Below, piece after piece: positions 39,442 through 57,161 of a stretch of DNA of 64,000 bases. A model generated the notes under the pieces. It did not search any database and had not been told where the DNA came from. It saw only the letters and a program-made list of their open reading frames with translations. Positions within the stretch are counted from its first letter, which is position 1; each line of letters starts with the position of its first letter. The DNA is taken from positions 7,230,062 to 7,294,061 of the forward strand of contig CM042085.1 of assembly GCA_023512835.1 (NCBI GenBank). Reading direction: 5' to 3'. This DNA comes from Taxillus chinensis (taxonomy: Eukaryota; Streptophyta; Magnoliopsida; Santalales; Loranthaceae). A program made the translations under genes and the position numbers.

Positions 39442-40184
39442 CCCATTTTGCTAATTTTAAGTCATTCTAGGATCTTTTAAAATAAAAAATAATCTGTTAT
39501 TATTTTAATATCTAAAAATAAATACTATACTTTGAAAATAAAAACATGATAAGTAAACATACACTTACGTATTCGCATCACATACGGCAACATATGGAAG
39601 AATGGAACCCCGCAAAGTATATGATTTCGGTTACCAAGAATGGATTCGAATTCTCAATAAAAACAAAAGAAAATTAACAAATCTATGACCAGGAGTCGCT
39701 CTCTGTTACACTGAAGAGTCAAATGTAGAGGGGCTTGGTTTAGTCAGTCAGAAAAAGAAGCTGCCAAACCCAACTTATTAATTTTGTCTGTCAAGCACAT
39801 ATGTTGGCCAAAATGGAACTGTGATATCGACGTGTAAATCCATTTTCCGACCCCCACTCCACACACACACACATCTTTTTTTTTTTTTTAAATGCTTCTA
39901 GAAAAGTCACGTATGTAGTAAACACAACAAGTCCTCTATTTGACTAATTCAAGACCATTATACTTTTCTTTCTTTTTCTTTTTTGTTATTATTGGATATC
40001 TGCAGTCTGGGCTAAGCTCTCGCATACCATAATCAAATATGCAGAACTAGTTCCCGAATCGTTAACTGTCTCACGTGATTGCTCATGTAAGTTCTGAAAG
40101 TTTTATTGGAGCTGACAATGATAATCAAACTGCTCCTTACCAAATTACTATACCCTAAGTAATATTCTTTATAAGAACATTACC
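39442..40184. other. AT-rich intergenic region
   Basis: No gene recognised. Confidence 0.4.
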
Positions 40185-40495
40185 GAAGTACTAGTAGCAT
40201 ATTAGAAAAATATTTGTAAGAATATTATTCTTACAATAAAAATTTTATATTTAAATTTTTTTTATAAAATTTATACAGTATTTTTTAATATATTAGAAAG
40301 TCTTATAATTATTAAATTATATTTATATTATTAAAGTTTTTTTATTTTTAATTCATAATTAATTATAAAAAAAATTATTATTAAATAAAAATAATATAAA
40401 AAAATTATTCTAATGGCATAAAAAGTGATTTTGTGAATATATTTGTATGGGAAAAAAAGTAAATTAAATCTATAAATTAAAAAAAAAACCTTGAA
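40185..40495. mobile_element. MITE family X, copy 1 (right end missing)
   Basis: It shares its order of landmarks with the copies near 42.1 and 46.5 kb. These are a TACTAGTAGCA-type left end, a CTTATAATTATTAAATTATAT-type block, ATTATTATTAAATAAA, TTCTAATGGCATAAAAAGTG, and a run of A before the end. The expected right inverted repeat was not found, so this copy is probably truncated. Confidence 0.5.
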
Positions 40496-42105
40496 AATCA
40501 TGTGTGAAAAATCAAACACGTGGAAATATATATATTTCAAGACCCTTATTTTTGTTTATATATTTATGAAATAAAATAAAAAAAGACCCTTATTTTAGCA
40601 TAATGAAAAAGAATTCGCATGCGATTGGGACACGTGTACGGTGGACATTTGAAGATTCGCACAGTATATCATGATTAAAGCTAATAAGTACTCCAATAAA
40701 CCCTGCGCCCCCTGTGCTAATTATGTATTTAATCAACAGTGGGTTAAAACCGTTAAGCCCCATGATGAGGGTAGTTTAATTTATTAATATTAATAATATG
40801 CATGTTTGTATGATGGTGGTGGTGGTGGTCACGATGATATGATGATGGCATTGATAGTACTTAGGAAAAACATTGGGCCTCGTTTGGCTTGTCTTGTGGG
40901 TTATTTTTGCAAGTAGTGATCAGTCGTTTAGTTAAGTTTAATTCTTGTTCACCCTGGGGAAAAAGGTTGAATGCCAACCAGGGAGAGCCGGGGAATCATG
41001 ATGCTTCTTAAAAAACAGTCCAAATCCAATTAGATTTATGCGCATATGCTTTTACTCCCCTATTCAATGTTTTACTTTTTTTTTACGGTTAATATTTTTA
41101 ACTTACACATTTATTTTTGGTTTGGTTTGGGTTGGGTTGGTTTGGTTAAATTGGTTTGGTATGGGCAGCAGCAGGTAAAAAGGTTAAAAGTGAAAAACAC
41201 TGCATTAACTGCATATTTGTGGGAGTGTTTCAGGGGGGCGGTAAGTTTAAGCAACGGACCGTAAAAAAGATATTTGTGCATATTAAAGTTAAACACACGC
41301 ACGCTTCCCACGTAGGGTTGGTTTTCCTCGGCACATTCTTTTTGAATTTTGGGGATGATGGGTTATATTGTCGTCTTTTTGCTGCGTCACGCAAAGATAG
41401 ATCATGTGAAAATGGCTACCGAGTCCATGTTCTGTCTTTTTTCCTCATATATATATATTCATTAAAAAAAATTCGCATGTTAGCCTACAATGTCCTACAA
41501 ATCTACAATAGATTCTCAAGACTCCTATGTAGGATTTCGGTAACGAACAAATGCATCAATAGTTTTATAAAAGTGTTTACTAAAATATAAAATTTATAAA
41601 TAGTTTTCCTATTTTTTAAAAATATTATATAATAATTATTATTACTTATTTATTTAAATCATTAAAAAATTTGATGATTGATCGGCTTTTATGGGCCTGA
41701 CCTTGATGGTAGTTTGCATGGGCCTAGCCGGTCAATCGTATTAGTCTGGGCTTGGGCACCACAGTGACCCAATGGACTTCTCCAACGCCGACGTGGAAAT
41801 GCGGCCTCCATTTTCCATGATGGGTCCCATCTGTGGCACGCGCGCCTTATACATATGGATTGTTGGGCTTTCAAACAACGTCCTTTTTACCTTTTTTTTT
41901 CGGTAAAATTAGCTCTTGCGGCTTAGATATTAAAAAAACAAAAAAATATCACAATACGTTTATTGGGTGTATGAATTTTTACCACTCATCATTTATTTAA
42001 AAATAGATAATTAACAATTGAGGATAACTTCCAATGACTCACTAAATTACAGGATAATTGTTTTTTTTTTCGAATATGATATATTAATATATTATCTTAA
42101 TTTAT
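40496..42105. other. AT-rich intergenic region
   Basis: No gene supported. The stretch 41690-41860 has a higher GC content (GGCCTGACCTTGATGG and on) but no recognisable protein. A (GGT)n tract is at 40816-40829. Confidence 0.45.
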
Positions 42106-42520
42106 TAGAACTAGTAGAAGATTTCTTATAAAAGTCAATTCTTTTATATTTTAGAAAAAAAAATCATAAAATCATCTTCAAAACAGATGTCCTATATTTA
42201 GTTTTTCATGGGAGTTGTATAATGGTTCATAGTATATTGATAAATACAATTCACTTCCTATAATTATTAAATTATATATAAAAAAAATCTCTCACTTCTC
42301 TCCTTCACGTTTTCCATACTATTCACTTTTGTTTCATATTAAATTATTAAAAATTATAATTAAAAATAAAATATAATAAAGTATTATTTTAATGATATAA
42401 ACAGTGATTTATATAATCTATTATGATATATATATATATATATTTGTATATAAAACTAAAAAGTAATTTAATTATGTAAAATTTAAGGAATATAGTTGAA
42501 AAACTGGTGTTAATGCTTTT
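42106..42520. mobile_element. MITE family X, copy 2
   Basis: It aligns by eye with the 46461-46873 copy. Both have CTATAAAAGTC or CTTATAAAAGTC near the left end, then GTCCTATATTTA or ATCCTATATTTT. Both then have AATCTCTCAC or TTCTCTCACA followed by CTTCACGTTTTCC or GTTCACGTTCCC. Both end with TTTCATATTAAATTAT, then TATTATTTTAATGATATAAA and its close match. The ends are degraded. Confidence 0.6.
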
Positions 42521-46460
<3,940 letters not shown>

Positions 46461-46873
46461 GAGTACTAATAGCAAATTTTCTATAAAAGTCTATTTTTTT
46501 ATATTTATAAAAAAAAGTTTAAATGTTATAAAATTATTCTCGTAACAGATATCCTATATTTTAACTTTCTTCATATGATTTGCACAATATTTCTTAATGT
46601 ATTTGAAGCACTATTTACTCCTTATATTTGTTAAATTATATAAAAAAAATTCTCTCACATCTCTCGTTCACGTTCCCATAACATTCGTTTTTATTTCATA
46701 TTAAATTATAAAAAATTATTATTAAATAAGATGTATTATAAAATATTATTTTAGTGATATAAAAAGTGATTTAACTATAAAATCTATTATGATATATATT
46801 TATATAGAAAAATAAAAAGTAGTTTAAATTTATAAATTTAAAAAAAATAATTGAGTATCTGATGTTAGTACTC
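46461..46873. mobile_element. MITE family X, copy 3 with intact inverted repeats
   Basis: The left end GAGTACTAATAGC and the right end GATGTTAGTACTC form inverted repeats with nine perfect terminal bases. The interior is AT-rich, non-coding, and shared with the copies near 40.2 and 42.1 kb. No clear target-site duplication was seen. Confidence 0.65.
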
Positions 46874-49800
46874 TAAGGGACACAACTCTGGAAGAGAGGT
46901 AATATGAGCCAAACTAGCACTTTGACCTCCCTTCTACCCACGCAACGACTAAGAATATTTTGCATCCGATCAAGAAAATTATAGTTCTTTGTGAAAGTTT
47001 ATACTTTCAAATGAAAAAAATTGCCTCTTCCAACAAATATTTGCCCACTTAATCCCCTCAACGAAAAGAATATAAATCTTGACGCTTAAAAAAAAAATGA
47101 TCTCCTTGCGAGTTCCGCCTAGCCCAACTAACCTTTGTTTCAAGAAAATTCTCTAATATATATAGGTGCTAAGTTGCCTTCCTTTCTTCCATTCTGTTGG
47201 TAGTTTACCTGTTTCCTCTTGTCACATAAGTCCTTATGATTCTAAAAATAATAAAAACACATATACATATCGTTTGTATTAGTTTATATCAAAAAAAATG
47301 GCGGTGGTTTAACTTCAATACTTTTTGCTATGTAAATTCATGCAAGCTCGTTACGGTTAATGTTTTTTTTTTTTTTGGCTTCCACAATCATTATCATGCC
47401 AGCTTTTATATGCCCCTTTACTATTGTAAACCCGTGTGGGTCCTAATGGAGAATCATCTTCTTTTCTTTGTTTTTTCTTTTGTTTTAATGGGTGGCGGCT
47501 ATGTGGTGGATCGTGTTTGTTCGGATCCAAAAAAGGAATCCCAGGTGGTCGTTATAACTTATCGGTAAAAACTACATAAAAAAGCACACGCGGTAACTGA
47601 TGTGGACCCAAAAGTGCTTAGACGTGCCTTTAAGTTTCTATTTATATTTATGTTTTTTTTAAGTTAAAAACAGCGTATGATCAATCATCGTCAGTGTTAA
47701 CAAATGACCACCAGTCGCACACAACTAGAACTAGTGTTGTAATTAATTTCATTCATACCAGTAGTATACCACTAGCCAACATATGCGTTATCCATTATAT
47801 ATACACACTACTTTGGGTGACATGTGTTGTGTATAACATAGGCGTGTTTTTATATGTATTTATTTTATAAATATTCTATTGTATATTTTATTTTACGTAT
47901 TTTTAATGATTATGCTGTTTTCTTAAAAATTTTAAACAGCTTTTTACTTTTTTTTTTTATTTTATAATTATAGCTGTATTGAATTTTTATTAAGATATCT
48001 ATAATTTTAGCAATATATTGTATTATGTCAACTTACTTTTATTTTATTTAATAAGGTAATTTTATTTTACTAAGTATTTTAAAAATAATATTATTATTTA
48101 AAAAATAATATTGTTATGTGTAAATAAATAAATATCTAATTATATTAATTAGTTAGTTAAACATGACTTATTGTTAACTAAAAATCAACTTGTTATGATT
48201 ATAAATTAAATAATATTTAATTTCTAATTTTCTAATGCAGTTATCTTTCTTATTCTAATTAAAATAGATAAACACAAAAATTCATGTATGTTATCTTGTA
48301 TGAGATTGCATCAAAGATCACTATATAGATTATACAGTTTGGCAATGGATACTTGTACTTACTTACCATGTCTGTTTTTTGTTATGCTCCTGCAATGTAA
48401 GGGAATTAGGAATTACTCATTACTCCATTCAAGCGGGAGTTAGAGTGTAATTTTAAAACTTAACCTCTCCCTCAAGTGTAACCGGAGAGATTAAAATTAT
48501 TATTATTACAATAATGTCCCCCATACTCTCTCCAAACCTTCTTACCTTTAAATTTTCCCACCCACGTGAATATAAGATTTTGAATCTACAACTTTATCAT
48601 CTGTGTTTTTATTGTCATGCTAGCCCGCAGGGTAAAGTAAATATACTTAACTAAAATATTTTTTAAAATTAAAAGTTAAAAATAAAAAAGGACAAATTAA
48701 GAGGTAAGAATGACAGCGTAATATATATATATATATAATATGGATTTGGAGATATTAAATAACTTAAAAATGTGGGATCGAGGTCACGCGGTTTGGTGAG
48801 CGGCAAAGTCTTGGGCGACCATGATTGATGGCCACATTGTTGTTGTTTTCACTGTGGGCTTTTCCTTTGCATGTGGAGGTTGCGTTGGAGTTGGATTGGG
48901 TTTTGTACAAGTCACAACCATTTAGTTGGGTTGTGGGGTCTTGGCTTGCCCCAGCATTATTTCTTTCTTTGTTGCCATCGGATTTGGAAAAGACTGTTTA
49001 ATTTGCGCGCGCGTTACCCATTTTTTTGGGAAGGGGATGTTTGTGGTGTTTGTGTTTTAGTCTTATAATTGATTTTTTTTTTATTATAATTAGAGTTTGA
49101 ATTTTAAAATTTAAAATAAATTCTAGAATTTTTTTAAAAATCAAATGTCATAAAAATTAATAAAAAATAAAAATATGATGGGTCAAACAATAGATGAAAT
49201 AAAAGAAAATTAAATTGAGTCAAAAAAGTTTAAATTTAAATTTAAAAATAAATAATAAATAAAATTATTATTAAAATTCAAAACAAAAATAAGACTACCC
49301 AACACAATTTATTGACTAGATTTTATTTATTTTTTAAAACATAATTACGAAAACCAATCAATTCTCCTACCAATTTTCATTTATAATCATTTGACCCAAA
49401 AAAAACATTTATTTATATTTTCAAGGCGAAGTTTGGAATAAATTAATAAGGAGTTTCAATGTTCTTTTATATATGATTTGTTTATGACTGTTCAAAATAG
49501 GATCAGATTCAATTCACGGTTCTATGATTGGAGTTAGACTTGCAAGCATGCATTCACAAAGTAATTCCAATGCGCGGCAAACATAGATAAAATTGTTAAA
49601 TTTTTAAATGAACTGCTTATTACTTTTTTATGCCTGTGTTCGTCTGCAGCCGCCTTGAGCACCAACTTGTTTTTTTTTTAATCCTTTGTTTACATGCAAA
49701 TGATTCAATTAAAAGATTTTATATTTCACATAATCAAAACTATAATATATATATATATATATATATTTAGTTTTGTATAAAAAAGTTACTATCATATACT

Positions 49801-50982
49801 CATATGAATAAATACTGATATACACACTTATATTATTTTATAAATATGTGTAAACTTTTAGATAAAAGAATAAAATATAAAATGCAAGGTCCGTACGTTG
49901 AGTGCGTTTGGGCAGAACAAAAACAGTTAAAAAAGCAAATATGCCGTCCTTTTTTGACGTGTTCATCACCCGATTAAATTGTCATGTTATAGCAAAAGCG
50001 ATGCGAATCATCTGAACGCGTCTTATATGTTCTATGTTTTGGTCCTATTATGTGGACTTTCCTTGGTAATTGAATTTGTTTTTGTAATAAATAATGACCG
50101 AGCAAGCTTTATAGTACTGTTGGGCAATGGTAACCGTGTATCTCTATATATATGTGTGTGGTCTCTTTTAAAAATAAATAAATGTATGGCCTTTGTGCGA
50201 AAGGGATTATTTTTACAAAGAAGATCCAGGCAGCTAGTTGTTATTATATTTATAGATGGAGCAAAATGTCAAAGCCTTTTGGGGGGTAGTGTGCTGCATG
50301 TGTTGATAATACGGTTTGGAAGGACTTAAAATTGTAGACTCGATCGGCTTTCAAATGTGCAGTGCATTTTGGTTTTCTTGCTATGTAGTAGTTCTATAGA
50401 TTTCATTGGCGTTCAAGTAGCTAGGACTTGGGAGTATTTTGCTATTCAATGGTTGATTTGTATTCCCTATTCTCTTGAATGTGCTTATTTTTGACTTTTA
50501 GAGTTCTAGAGTTCAACTAAGAGTACATTAAATTTTATTTTGAGGCCGAATATGTAATGTTACAGATAATACATTCTCTTCAAGATGAATAAATAAATAA
50601 ATAAATAAAGACGACAGTACAAATTTATGTATAATGGGAAAAAGTTTAGTGCAAGCCATATAATTTTAATAAAGCTAATGTACTTATTTAAAATCATCGA
50701 TTAATTAAAAAAATCACCCATAGTTTTGAACTGTTAACATTTTATTTCCGCAGATGAGCATAGTTATCATCCTTACATAAGATATGTTATTAAATCTACA
50801 TAGGATCGATTTAGATGCGAGGTAGGCATGGGTCCCCACGAGGTCGAGCATGCAACAACAATAGCAGTGTAGTGTTTTTTAGGAAGTAGGTATAGAGGTA
50901 GGGAGGCTGCAGGCAAGCAGGCAGGAAGGCCTAGTGGGGAGTTAGAGGGGGAGGCAGAATATAGTTTAAGGTTTTTGGTAAC

Positions 50983-50986
<4 letters not shown>
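46874..50986. other. AT-rich gene-poor region
   Basis: No gene supported. The stretch 48770-49060 is less AT-rich and holds a 65-codon open frame with no recognisable family. (AT)n tracts are at about 48721-48738 and 49744-49768. Confidence 0.45.

Positions 50987-51031
<45 letters not shown>
50987..51031. repeat. (TA)n microsatellite
   Basis: About 22 TA units without interruption. Confidence 0.95.
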
Positions 51032-51035
<4 letters not shown>

Positions 51036-53109
51036 TTGTTTGGGTAGAGCATTTTATTTGGAAGCTCAATGCAAGAAAAAGTCTCACGTAACATGTTCCT
51101 TTTCACATTTTACTTATTTAATTAATTCTTTTATTTATTCTATAAGTTGAGTGTGAGTAGCAGGAGGACAGGAACTTAGAGGACGGAGCCTTTCTGTCCA
51201 AGGGTGTCCTTGTTCTGAACAACAACTCACCCCCATTAACTTGGGGAAATTGGATTTTATTTTATTTTATTTTTCTAATAAGTTGGGCCCAGTATCTTTC
51301 CCATTAGATTACATAAACAAAAAAAAAAAAACAGAGGACCCATTTGAGTATTGTTTTCCAATTTTTCATTATCTTCCCATCTTTTCCTTCTGCATCAGCA
51401 TCATCCCAAATCCTACTAGCGTGATATATTGTACGTAGGCCATAGGACAAGGCCCAATGAAATCTTGAATTATGATTCCACCATTGAAGTTACCAGTAAA
51501 ATATAAAATCTTCGTTCCAAAAAGCATCTGCAATAAAATCTCTTTTTGCCTAGATTTGGATATAGTGGGAATGTGCATGATAGTGCAGCACAACACAAGT
51601 TTCTTAACCAGGGAGGCCTCACCATTTTCTGGTCTCTGTTTGCTTTCCAAGAAACAGAACTTCCTGCTTCTATTAAAAAAGCCTCTGCAATCTTCAAAGT
51701 GAGTATCAAAAGATTTATATTTTGCAAAGTGGAAGTTTGTTGGCAAAACCAACAATATATGACACTATTGGCAGTTAATCTTGGACAAAGGCGAAAAAAT
51801 GAACTCATTTTTCTAATTTTATTTAATACCTTACTCACACAACTCAGAGAAAAAAAATAGATAATTTATGATGTACACATTAGAATGAGTTTATCCAATG
51901 GATCTAACACTTCAAATTTGAATTGTCATGTTAAGAATGAGTTTATACGTTTATAATGTATCATAACCTTATAAAAACTTTCATAAGATCAAATCTTACC
52001 GAGAGTTTTTAATTTAAATTATTAGATTTACATTTAATAATTCATATTACCGTTAAATAATTTATAAATCGTTAAATTTATATTGAATTTAGATCCAATG
52101 GTTGTAGCTGACTACAACCATTGTCATGTAAGGATCGTTTGGTGGATGAGGGGACATCTATGTTTGATTGTTTGTTGCCGTGTATGGACTGGACAAAGCC
52201 CATGTGAGGAGCTATAAAAGCCCAAAAATTCTGACATGGACATAGGCATTGGCCCATGACCAGTTCACCTAGGGCTGTCGGCCGTCCAGTTTACTATCTG
52301 AGTGATTTATATTATTAATCTTGTTTGAATATTTCAAAATCGAAATCAAATGATTTGATCGGTTCTATGACAACCCATTCGTGACAACCAAATGATTACG
52401 ATGGTATTGATTTGATTCATTCTCAGCTTAATATTACCATCTTGGTTAATATTGTGTACATAATACAATGTATGGAGAACCTTAATTAAATCATCGTTGA
52501 GGTATACATCAATTTCATTAGCATAGAAATTAAAAAAGAATTGGAAGAGGAGAGCAAAATTTTCAAATTCTACATTAATTGTTTTTATAAAACAGCACAA
52601 ATAGGAGTCTCATTTGGGAATCTAGCAGATGTATTTTGATTTTTGAATATAACAAAGGAAATTTTATATTTTGATTTGTGTAAACTACGCAATTATATCT
52701 TAAATTTATTAACTAAATATATTGAAATGGATTAAATATATTGGAGTAGACGTATCCAATAAAAGTACTATAAAATTGTGAAATTCGACTCAGCTGATAA
52801 TAAACGTCATGCTTGTACATTGTAAAATCCCTGTGCACATACAATATTGCTAAAATGCTGAGAAATAAACAACACGCACAAGGCGCGGATAACTCAGGAT
52901 TCGCCCCTACAAAATAAAGTTCTTAGATGCTGAAATCTGGCTTCTAATATATAAATCATTATATATTAGAAGGGGTGTCATATATTCAAAAAGAAGAGAA
53001 ATGGTACAACAATATACAAACATCATCATGGGTCACAATGATTATGAAGGGGTGGTGGCGTGATGTATTTAATCGAACTTCGATAGAGCACATACTACTG
53101 AATTCGGGT
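51032..53109. other. Intergenic region downstream of shugoshin
   Basis: Overlapping open frames of 100-130 codons exist on both strands at 51369-51860. They show no recognisable family or supporting splice structure, and may be relic coding sequence. The part next to 53110 probably includes the shugoshin 3' UTR. Confidence 0.45.
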
Positions 53110-55913
53110 TCACTCTGATCTTCGCATCTTGATATTAATTGGATTCTCCTTGTATGAGTGTACCTTCTCCGCAGCTCTACGCAATGGCCTCCCAATTGAA
53201 GATCTTTTAGATTCTTGAGCTTCCGGTCTGGGCCCATAATTACAGTCTCTCCCTCCACACTGGACTAATGACCTTGTCCGGGTTGCAGCAGCATCGTCGG
53301 CTACTTTGTTAAATTGATCAGCTTGAAATTTAACGTCTCCTATCTCAAACAAGTCTTCAGAATTTTCCAACAGTTGGGGTTCAAACCTAGCAGATTGCCT
53401 TCTCAAACAAAGCCTAGAAAAAGGGAGAGAGAAAATCATAGAAGTGGTTTCAATGCGTTAGAAAAAGTAGAGCATTGCCGTGTATGCATAACTGAGGTGC
53501 CAAAAAGATCGATTATTTGGTCTCACGAATGCAAGCATACTATGAACTGACCTTTTGTTTTCGGTTATCTCCTTTCCAGAAACCTGTTGATCGGCAGAAG
53601 TGGCGCCCATAGCTGCAAGCGGTTCACAAGAGTGAAATGTTACTCGAATGAGATGATAACCCTTAATATTTAGATGTGTCAATTAGATTTTTGAAGTTAC
53701 ATCGACTCCTCGCGGGCCGCCTTGTGCTGGTTTTATGAGGCTTTTTGTCATTGTTAGCTTCTGATAAAGATTCACCTGCCACTTCCTTTTCCTCCTTAAA
53801 TAGCATACAACAAGATATAAGCCACGGAAATACAGAGAACATGAACGTAGTACAAACTTTTCTAATTGCTAGTGGAATCCTGAAAACAAGCTTTCTCTCC
53901 TTACCATCTAATTATCAATTTCTAAATAAAAATATAGTACTCCAGTCTGGACTAAAAAAAGATAGCAGACGCATTAACTCATATCCCGGAGTCATTTTTG
54001 ATAGAAAAGGGGAAATTATATGCATGTTTACTTTACATATGATAAATTTAAAATCCTCTGGAATTTCTAGTCCAGTCTATTTGAGTAGAGTTCAGTGGGG
54101 AATTTCACCTATGATCAGAGATCAATTGATCGTTTTCCATCAGGTGAATGTTTGAGAGGATATGGCCCAAGGACAATTCAAATAACTAAAACTTTGTTGA
54201 AGTCCATTACAAAGAGAACTTCAAGCCAAGTCACAACGAGCACATTACCAATAGATCCAATTGTAAAATTTGCATACAGTAGTTATAAAAGAAACTAAGA
54301 AATATGACAAAAGGAATGCTTAATATAAAGAGACAAGTGATGTAAGATAACATCTTTAGAATTGGCCATGCAACATCAGAAAAAAAGCTCATGTAACGAT
54401 AATTTCTGAGCACTTTGTAAAAACTATTTTTTTTACCAATAATTGTTATTGTCGGGATAACAGAACTCAAAGAATAGAAAGGGAATATTAAACCACTTTC
54501 ATACCTAACTCAAGAGATAAAATTGAACCTCGATTAAGTGTTCCTCGAATATTCAAAAGAACTTATAAATAATAATAATAATAATAATGCATACTTTTTG
54601 GCTTGAAAGTCTCAACTATCCCAATGGCCACACCTAGCCTAGAGATGCTTTCCAGTTGATAGTTACCATATAACCGTACTAATATTTATCCAAATCAGCG
54701 TGTTCTGTATTCTATTTATGAAAAAGATGAATATAGTATAACATGACAGACAAGGTGATGAAAGACAAGGTGAATATAGTATAACATGACAAGGTGCATA
54801 CTTTTTCAAAGTGCCAATATCCTTTTAATCCTCTAATATAATGTTTCCCGCAAAATGAAAGAAAACTTTCTCTCTTTTTGCGCTACCCCCACTCTTTGTC
54901 ACACAATAAAATAAAATCTCTTCGGTCATTTGTACTCAATTGATAGTTTTCCGATAACTACCATCTATGATTAATATAATAATATCGGTAAGCCCATTTT
55001 CCTCGGCATTATGAAGTGGAACAGGTTCAAATATTTCATTGCAATATTTAAAACTGAAAATTTATATCAAACCTCTTGCTTCAAAGTCTTTGCCATAAGC
55101 AAGGCATTCTTGCATGCAAGCTCATGGCGTGCCACCTTTATCTGAAATCGAGATACCAAACTCTCCTTAGGAGACAAATAGAAAATGGGAGGAGAAACCT
55201 ACAAGCAAGATTTGAGGGCTCAGGACAACTCACCTTCTCTTTACTTAAATTAAGTTCCTGCCAAATCAGAAGAACAACAATCACTATCACTAACAAGTCA
55301 CAAACATAAAAACAGAAAACAAAACAGCAATACTAGTTCTGAACTAGGGACCAACCGCCAAAATATGACTGTTGGATTGAGCAAGGCTCCAGTTCTGCAG
55401 CTGCAATTTTTGCAAACTAATTCTCAAATTTCTCAACTCGCCTCCAGTCAATTCAATAATTTTGCTGTTCAATGACATATTACCAACCATTATGAACCCA
55501 GTTCCATACCGAAAGAAAAAAAGAAAAGAAAAGCATCTGATATGGAAGTTACTTTTTCTCTGCAAGAAGTCCCATCAGAGCCTCGTTTTCCTGGTTCCAA
55601 ATTCACTCAACCAATAAATAAAATAAAATCTCTCTTGTGCTATATATACAATGCTGACCCAAATGAAAGACAAGACATACACGAGATTACAGAAACCAAA
55701 AGAGGAGGAGGAAGAAGAAGAAGAAGAAGAAGGAGACAGTACCTTCATGAGCTGACCCACGCGGTCTTTCTCATATGGAGATATCACCGGGGACGTTTCT
55801 TTGTCGGCCGGCAATGGGAATTTGGACTGTGACTGCAAATTGGTGATGTCGGAGAGACGCTTCCTCACTTTGGTTCCCAAAGACGGCCTTTTCGCCACTC
55901 TGTTTTCCGCCAT
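53110..55913 (-). CDS. SGO1: Shugoshin (centromeric cohesion protector), 8 exons
   Basis: Shugoshin guards centromeric cohesin from separase by recruiting PP2A in meiosis and mitosis. Exons (descending): 55913-55743, 55590-55553, 55464-55356, 55257-55234, 55141-55073, 53794-53701, 53612-53552, 53413-53110. All introns are GT-AG, and the joined frame is 289 residues plus stop. The N-terminus has the plant signature KRLSDITNLQSQ (about 19-30). A coiled coil follows (about 58-137), including ENEALMGLLAEK, LRNLRISLQKLQLQNWSLAQ and NSHILA. The C-terminal shugoshin box is LRRQSARF (192-199), followed by EDLFEIGD and the final SSIGRPLRRAAEKVHSYKEN region. The ATG at 55913 is the first in frame; the open frame upstream lacks one. 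The exon 5 to 6 junction spans a 1.3 kb intron and may hide a small extra exon, because many plant homologues have more sequence there. The choice between the SGO1 and SGO2 paralogue is by resemblance only. Confidence 0.9.
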
Positions 55914-56178
55914 TACTTTTTTGCCCGACAGTCCACCAAACCCTAGATTAACCAACTCCGAGAACCCTAGAATCGCAGCTTCGAACCCAAACCCTAGAAC
56001 GCAAATTGAAACTCCCACGATATGAAATCCCCCACCCCACCAAAAAAAGAAGAAGAAGCAAAATCAAAACAAAGCCAGGCAAGAGATCCAGCAAACAAAC
56101 GATCTCTCTGTGCGCGCGCAAGAGTGTACGAGAGAGGGAGAGAGACCAAAGACCAAGCAAAAGTAGGTATGGAGAAAG

Positions 56179-56328
56179 GTTCGGCGATCCAACGTCTCCC
56201 CGAACCAAAATCTGTTCTATTGAGTCATTGACGCATGACTACTCCCTGAGCGCTGGTTTGGTACTTCCGAACCAAATTTCAAAAATAGCTTTGGAGGGAG
56301 GCTCGGCAATCCTACTGTCCGCCGAACC
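56179..56328. repeat. Duplicated hairpin motif upstream of shugoshin
   Basis: Two hairpins share one plan. GGTTCGG at 56179 pairs with CCGAACC ending at 56207, and GGCTCGGC at 56300 pairs with GCCGAACC ending at 56328 (one mismatch). The loops and flanks are also similar (CGATCCAACGTCTCC against CAATCCTACTGTCC; TATGGAGAAA against TTTGGAGGGA). This points to a diverged tandem duplication with a spacing of about 121 bases. It lies 270-415 bases upstream of the shugoshin ATG. Confidence 0.7.
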
Positions 56329-57161
56329 TAATTTTATATTTACACTCTTCTTTGTTTTTCATTTATTCATTTATTTATCTGGCTAATTTGTTTAATTTAT
56401 TTTATGTCGCTTTCTTTTCAAGAACAAAAACGTTAAAAATTTCAATCGGGATTTAAATAGAATACAATTTGATTTATTTTAAAATACTTATACATTGCAG
56501 GTTTCGGAAAATATAACTCTAGAAAAAACAATACTATTAGAATTCGAGCATTTTTAAAGTAAAAACGCCACAAATTCAAGCAAAATCATGTATTTTTACG
56601 TTATTAGCATTTCCAAGGTTATGAGTGTAATTTTCAAAAGATTTGTGTCATTTTAATAGGTGGTGTTTAGAGTTTAAATTACATAATAATAGTTTCTTTG
56701 TACGAGCCTACAGTTTTTTATAAAGTCTACATGGGACTTTCAATAAAGATCCCTTTAAGTCAAATTTGATATAATAAATGAATATTGTTCAAGTTGAAAA
56801 GAGGCTTTAAAAATGAGTGATCAGAGATTACCCCCTATAGTTTATTTGGCTTTAATTAAATATTACCTCACTAAAATATTAGTCTACCATTTTGGTTTAA
56901 AAGAGGCACTAAAGGAGTAGCCATGAAGTTAGAATTACTTTAGAAAAGATTGCTTTGGTAATAAGTACAAGTTTCAATTGGTTGATAGGTAGGACATAAA
57001 ATCTAACTATAAAGACTACATGTATAGGATTTAAGAAACTTTATGCTTTCAATATTTTTTTTTTGACGGTGGGGTTAAATATTAATGCAAAAAAAGGGTG
57101 CACTCTAAGGCAAGTTGCTAATTAATAAATATGGTTTAATGATATTGAAATAGAAGATTAA
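56329..57161. other. AT-rich intergenic region
   Basis: No gene recognised. Confidence 0.4.

Noticed and set aside
48871..49068. 65-codon open frame
   Set aside because: Short, no family resemblance, no supporting neighbours.
51369..51860. Overlapping frames of 104-128 codons on both strands
   Set aside because: No recognisable family, no clear splice sites, and both strands are open alike; not called as a gene.
55914..56018. Extending shugoshin upstream of 55913
   Set aside because: The frame stays open but has no ATG (only GTG), so the first usable start is at 55913.
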